Shown one piece after another: positions 59,412-64,000 of a DNA stretch of 64,000 bases. The position numbers and the translations under genes were made by a program. Source of the DNA: Eriocheir sinensis (Eukaryota > Arthropoda > Malacostraca > Decapoda > Varunidae); contig NC_066553.1 of NCBI RefSeq assembly GCF_024679095.1, positions 5,679,538-5,743,537 of the forward strand. The letters run 5' to 3'. Numbering within the stretch: the first letter of the stretch is position 1; each line of letters opens with the position of its first letter. Under the pieces are notes generated by a model, which was not told the origin of the DNA, did not search any database, and saw nothing but the letters and a program-made list of their open reading frames with translations.

Positions 59412-59915
59412 TTAACCCCTTCAACACGAGGATGCGTATACTGCGTCCTTGCGTGCCCCGTACCATATCCGAGGACGCGCATACTACGTCCTGGCGTGCT
59501 TTAGCCAATATACGAGTTATTTCATCTTTATATTTATGCTTACATCTCAAAATTATCAATTAATTTCTGCTTCTTTGTGTGCACTGTTTAATTCTGCATG
59601 TCTTCATATGTAATATATAATGATTATGTTGAGTTTATGGCTGAAAGCTTGTTATATTAAGCAGCGACATTTAAAATTTGGCGCGCGCGGCGATCCTGGA
59701 TACGGCGCGGGGCGCTGTTTTGGCCCGGCCGTAGTGAGTTTCTTTATGTGCACCATTTAATTCTGCATGTTTTCATATATAATACATGATGATTGTGTTG
59801 AGTTTATGGCTGAAAGCTTGTTATATTAAGTAGCGACATTTGAAATTTGGTGCGCGCGGCGATCTCGGATACGGCGCGGGGCGCTGTTTTCGCCCGGCCG
59901 TAGTGAAGGGGTTAA
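59412..59915. mobile_element. piggyBac-type MITE with internal tandem duplication
   Basis: Begins TTAACCCCTTCAACACG and ends GTGAAGGGGTTAA, flanked by and including TTAA. Two ~167-bp units (TTTAATTCTGCATG...GGCGCTGTTTT.GCCCGGCCGTAGTGA) lie in tandem at about 59572-59738 and 59739-59906. It probably lies in the ATPase 3' UTR or just past it. Confidence 0.82.
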
Positions 59916-60121
59916 AGAAAGATATGTTACATGTAAAATTACAAGGTCTGTCCCAAATAAATAGTTAAGTTTACAAAAAGTCATCTTTAGATAATGAAAT
60001 ATAATATTTCCATCTCATGCAACTACTAATTACTATTATCATAAATACATTTTTACAATAATTCTCTTCAGCAAATAACATTTTAATTTTAGTTATTTGT
60101 AATATTGTTGGTCTACATTCC

Positions 60122-61200
60122 TCACAATGAAGAATGAAACTGAGTTACTGTGGTTACAACATTAGGGGGATGCCCATTTACCTCTGATTTCAGGGTTGCA
60201 TCATGGAGCTTGCAAGCATCTAGAATCAGTTCTTTTTTGTCAACACCAACCTCTGCATCACAGGTAGCTAATGGTGGCCAGTTCTTGTCTTGTTGCATAT
60301 CTCTTTCCAAAGCAAGATATTTCTTCTTTGATTTATCAATGTTATGGAATTTTGGTTTACATTTTTGATAAAAAATGTAGTCAATAATGACATATTCAGT
60401 AAATATTGCCAGAAGAGAATACAATGCAGAGATTATAACCATTTGCCATTTGAAGAAGTATGCCTCTTCATCATCATCAGGTGGCACAACTAATTCAAAG
60501 AAACTAATGACGAAGTCTGGAGGAGCCACGGTGAACACCACACAACAAATAGTCATTACTACAAGTGATCCTGTAAGGAGAAAATTTGTGTAGACATGTT
60601 GACGGAAAGGTGGCCCACGAGAAAATACTAGAGCAAGAATAATATACTGAAACTGGGATACTGAAAACACTGCATAATTTTCATAGCAACCAAAGATATC
60701 TTCTTCTGCCAGTGATGTATTATATGGGACAAACCAAGGCTGCTGTTGAACATAGAAGAATGAAAATGCTTGAAAACTGATGACAATTAACATGTGCAGT
60801 AGAATGGACATAATTGGAGCAAGTGATAAAAGTGCAGCTGGAGGAGAGTATGATGCCAAGGGACCATTGTAAGAATCAGTTCGACCAAAAAATATGGCAA
60901 ATACAGTGATCAGAAAAAGATCAATCCATAAAAACTGAAAATCGGTAAGGTTGGTATCAATTGAGTACAAAATCATAATTGAAACAAACTGTGTAAGTGA
61001 ATAGGCAGCCATGTATTTGAACACCCCAAAGCTGGTAACAAGAGCACAGCGTCCCTCTTTGATCAGCTTGGGAACACAGGAAATGTTGGGCTCAGCTGAT
61101 GTGAAAGGAGAAGCAACAGATGCTTCAGCCTCCGAAAGAGAAATTCCTGCATGAGCCGCCTTGAGAGCACCACAGTCATTTGCTCCATCTCCACACATCC
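60122..61200 (-). CDS. ATP13A: P5B-type (ATP13A) polyamine-transport ATPase, last coding exon
   Basis: P5B ATPases export lysosomal/endosomal polyamines. The minus-strand exon starts at 61200 after acceptor TTGTTCCAG (2 nt, then MCGDGANDCGALKAA, the hinge motif with the P5-specific Cys) and runs 358 residues to TGA at 60122-60124. It holds the end of the P domain (ISLSEAEASVASPF) and six predicted membrane helices (M5-M10: KYMAAYSLTQF; FLWIDLFLITVFAIFFGRT; MSILLHMLIVISFQAF; QFQYIILALVFS; VVMTICCVVFTVAPPDF; WQMVIISALYSLLAIF). A ~75-residue cytoplasmic tail ends TVTQFHSSL. No damage seen. Upstream exons lie beyond the window. ATP13A2 versus ATP13A3 cannot be decided from this exon. Confidence 0.93.
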
Positions 61201-61424
61201 CTGGAACAAGAAATATCTACATTAAACAATCTATTAAAATCAGTCACAAAAGAACCCTTCATGTGTCTCAACTAGTACCTCTCTATTTACTTGGGTATTG
61301 TGTTCCTGGTGAATTTGCATAATGTAAACAATTTTTCTCATACTTTATTGTTTTGCACCAACCCTGTTGCCATGCACATTATCAAACAGAATTGGAGTTG
61401 AATCTATGTGTGTATTTTACCTAG

Positions 61425-61615
61425 TTGTGGTTTACAGGCCCTGAGCTAAGCTTGGATAGTCCTGTTTCCTTTACCTATTTGTATTTACCTCTTTGTAGTA
61501 CACAGGGCCTGAGCTCAAACTCGGACAGTCCTGTTTCCCAATCTACATTTGTCCAACTTTTCCTTCATTTTATGGACACTGCCCACTTCAACAATGTCTT
61601 TGTTTAGTCTACCCC
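61425..61615. repeat. Interspersed repeat, two imperfect ~75-bp units
   Basis: ACAGGCCCTGAGCTAAGCTTGG and ACAGGGCCTGAGCTCAAACTCGG, each followed by ACAGTCCTGTTTCC or ATAGTCCTGTTTCC. Origin not recognised with certainty. Confidence 0.6.
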
Positions 61616-61899
61616 TTCACTCTGGGACACGTGCACTGTGCTTAGTGGCATAATACAGGGTGCAGTCCGCTGCCACTCTTCTCACTCAAGTGATTGCCAA
61701 CAATTGATTTTTTCTCATTCTCATTATTTTGTCTGGTTTGTTTATTATCCTTTTCATTTTGCTGTATTACTCACTTTCATGATGACATTACTTTTGTTAG
61801 AATAAAAATACATGTGTATAAATAATTCAAGTCACACATAATGAGTAAGTCTTTATCTGGATATAAAATCCATCACCCCTGGAGGTTTGCGTGAGGCAT

Positions 61900-63130
61900 C
61901 ATCATCAAGTAAAGGTTTTTTTTGTTGCCCAGGGATGGACTTCTTCCTTTATTTCCAATGCCTCACAACCGATATGCTTTGTGGCACTGGGTGGACTATT
62001 CTGAAGGTCCAGCTTTGTGTTCATGCCAAGTCCTGTAGTGTTCCATTGAGCACAAACCAGGATGACCATTGCATCCAGGGCGATGGTATCTCATGTCTTT
62101 GCGCTTCGGGTAGCATCTTACGCCGCTTTCTCTTCTTTCCTTCAAAAACTACAAACTGATGAGTGCTGCTCAAAACTCATTCAGTAGATACACTCGTACA
62201 AAAGTCGGGTGTGTTTATTTTGTCAAGCACTGCAGCACCAAGGTTGTGCTCAAGCAACAGCTCCCTTGATAACTCTCTAATGTATATGAAAAAATCCACA
62301 CCACTCATACTGTTGGCAGCTTTATAAGCAATGAATGAATTCAGCAATGACCGGAATGTAAAATGTAAGCCCAACTTCTTGAACCATGCTAGACTTTTTC
62401 TAAAGCTCTCAAAAGGCTCAAGTATTTGGTCGGCATAGTTTATGCTCCCCATTTTCTTGTTATATTTTTTTTACTTGTAGTGGCTTATTGAAAAATACTG
62501 TTTCCCCACCAAAGTATGTTTTAGTTTTTTCCACCACATTTGCTTCACACTTGGTGGACAGGAGGCATACTTCCTTATCTTGTCATTTCACTAGTAAGCT
62601 ATTTCCTTTTCTATCAAACATAACCTGATTTTTTTTTCTAGTTTTTCGTTTTGCATTATTTTGAATGGATCTCCTCCTCCTTGCCTAACAACTCCGGTCA
62701 GCATTGTTGCTTTGGTTTGTAGGGAGTCAGATGATCTTAAGTTTGTCTTCATCAAGTACGTCACCAAGAATCTCTACAACAATCCTCTCCAAAACTGAGA
62801 TGTGATCCGTTTGGGTCATCATGTATCTTTCCCATAGTACAGAATGAAGTTTAACGAATACCCCATCCACTGTTCATCACTAGGAGAGGCAATAAACACT
62901 TTCACACCAAAGTGTGCCCTCTTTACTTTGATGTACTGACAAAAGGCTGGTCTCCTTGTCCACACCTACGGACTTATCTGGTCTCATAACCATCTGACAT
63001 CACTCACATAGCAGGTCTAGAGAAGGTTCAGTGTGAGTTGCTGGATCATTTTTTCTAAAATAGCCTGCTGGAGAAAACCACAGAAATTTCAACATACTGA
63101 AAAGTGATCTCTCGACATGACTTGTTTGCA
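61900..63130 (-). pseudogene. piggyBac-like transposase relic in the ATPase intron
   Basis: Minus-strand pieces in order: KRAHFGVKVFIASPSDEQWM (near 62940), stops, then ADQILEPFESFRKSLAWFKK and HFTFRSLLNSFIAYK (62177-62452). The Cys-rich tail follows (KRCYPKRKDMRYHRPGC, GLCSMEHYRTWH near 62000-62120). These match DDE_Tnp_1_7/PGBD proteins. No continuous frame. Confidence 0.82.
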
Positions 63131-63683
63131 AAACACAGCAGGGCCACAAAGAATCATATCGGTGCTTCAGTAGAATGGAATTTTAGGAATAGGCATCAAA
63201 GTCATTGCCATGATTAGGGCAAAAAATGTATACATATCATCATGTGTGGCAGGGCGCCAAATAATGCCATTCACACAACCCTTATTCTCTATTATTTGGG
63301 TAACCGGGGGATTAATCCTTCCAGGGGTCCTGCGTCCCTGCCCCTATGGTGAGCAGTCAGCCCAGCCCCTGATCTGGACTGGTTGGGGGGAGGGGTTTGC
63401 ACCCCCTCCCCCCACTAAAAAATTATCTCTTGCCAAAAACAAATTAACGTAGAGGTCAGGGTCAGGGCGCGAGCCTCGACCCCGATCCAGTCTTGCTGAG
63501 GGGTCCAACCACGTGGCAGGCTTCCACGATGCATCTGCATCCGGGGAGCCTGCCGTCAATGACAGGTGCAGGGCAAAGCCTACGGGACCCCTGCACCTCG
63601 AAGGAGGAAGGGCCCCCTACCCTCTCATTTTGTTTTGGGGGTGGCTGGGGTAGTGGAGAGGCTGCGCCCGCCCACAGAACCAT

Positions 63684-64000
63684 GCCCCCGGTCAACCTTC
63701 GGAGGGCTCTGCGTGTGGGCTCCTGGAAAGTCCGGAGCCTCTCGAATGATGATTGACTGCCCAACTTATCAGATAAGCTCAAAAGGCTGAGGGTGGACAT
63801 AGTGGCACTCTCTGAGATGAGGAGGCCTGGCAGTGGTGAGATCAATAAGGGGCCTCCTTCTACTGGTCTAGCATGAGCAATGGCTTCCATGTCAAGGGGG
63901 TAGCTATGGGCATCTCCAGCCAACTGCTGCCATTGGTGGTTGAGGTTGCTCCAGTTGATGAGCGTATAATGCGAGTGAGGCTGAAGCACACACTGGGCTT
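63684..64000 (+). pseudogene. LINE (RTE-like) endonuclease start, cut by window edge
   Basis: MPPVNLRRALRVGSWKVRSL opens an apurinic-endonuclease-type domain, then a TGA and LSDKLKRLRVDIVALSEMRR, a +1 shift, and SMSNGFHVKGVAMGISS, PVDERIMRVRLKHTLG. 63300-63683 upstream looks like its 5' leader (GC-rich). One nonsense codon and one frameshift at least. Confidence 0.85.

Overview
The window is eukaryotic nuclear DNA, most likely from a decapod crustacean. The best evidence is one long multi-exon gene whose product reads as an arthropod-type NMDA receptor subunit 1. It sits among very long dinucleotide microsatellites and layered transposons (tRNA-derived SINEs, CR1/RTE-like LINEs, Ty3/Gypsy, hAT, piggyBac, Harbinger and many MITEs). 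The species is an inference; nothing in the sequence fixes it.

Layout. Bases 1-1627 are 5' flank with a MITE end and a 112-bp tandem repeat that ends just before the start codon. Bases 1628-37407 (+) hold a 20-exon NMDA-receptor-1-like gene. The spliced model is 3,459 nt and stays open for 1,152 codons. Its ligand pocket departs from GluN1 at key glycine-contact positions, and its 300-residue cytoplasmic tail is Cys/His-rich and not GluN1-like. Intron 8 (12 kb) holds a Gypsy relic, a Harbinger relic, an inverted-LTR hairpin and two 99%-identical copies of an intronless 404-codon antisense gene of unknown function.

Bases 37408-45356 are intergenic: MITEs, two long foldback elements, a 4-copy complex tandem repeat, a 68-bp satellite, and a weak candidate first exon on the minus strand. 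Bases 45357-54420 are a hAT element (ZMYM1-like transposase, minus strand) split by a full-length, recent Ty3/Gypsy element (47401-53894: LTRs, tRNA-Leu primer site, gag, protease, RT, RNase H, integrase, polypurine tract). Bases 55332-58527 are a second, decayed Gypsy-like element that includes an SGNH-hydrolase-like reading frame and is split by two MITEs. Bases 60122-61200 (-) are the last coding exon of a P5B-type (ATP13A) polyamine-transport ATPase. Its next intron holds a piggyBac transposase relic, and a LINE endonuclease domain starts at 63684.

How the parts interact. The receptor gene has been reshaped by its repeats. A SINE duplicated the exon 4 splice acceptor. A MITE lies between exon 17 and a decayed duplicate of its start. 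Exon 8 lies between inverted low-complexity arrays, and exon 9's acceptor abuts an 8-kb duplicated block. Intron 10 is GC-AG.
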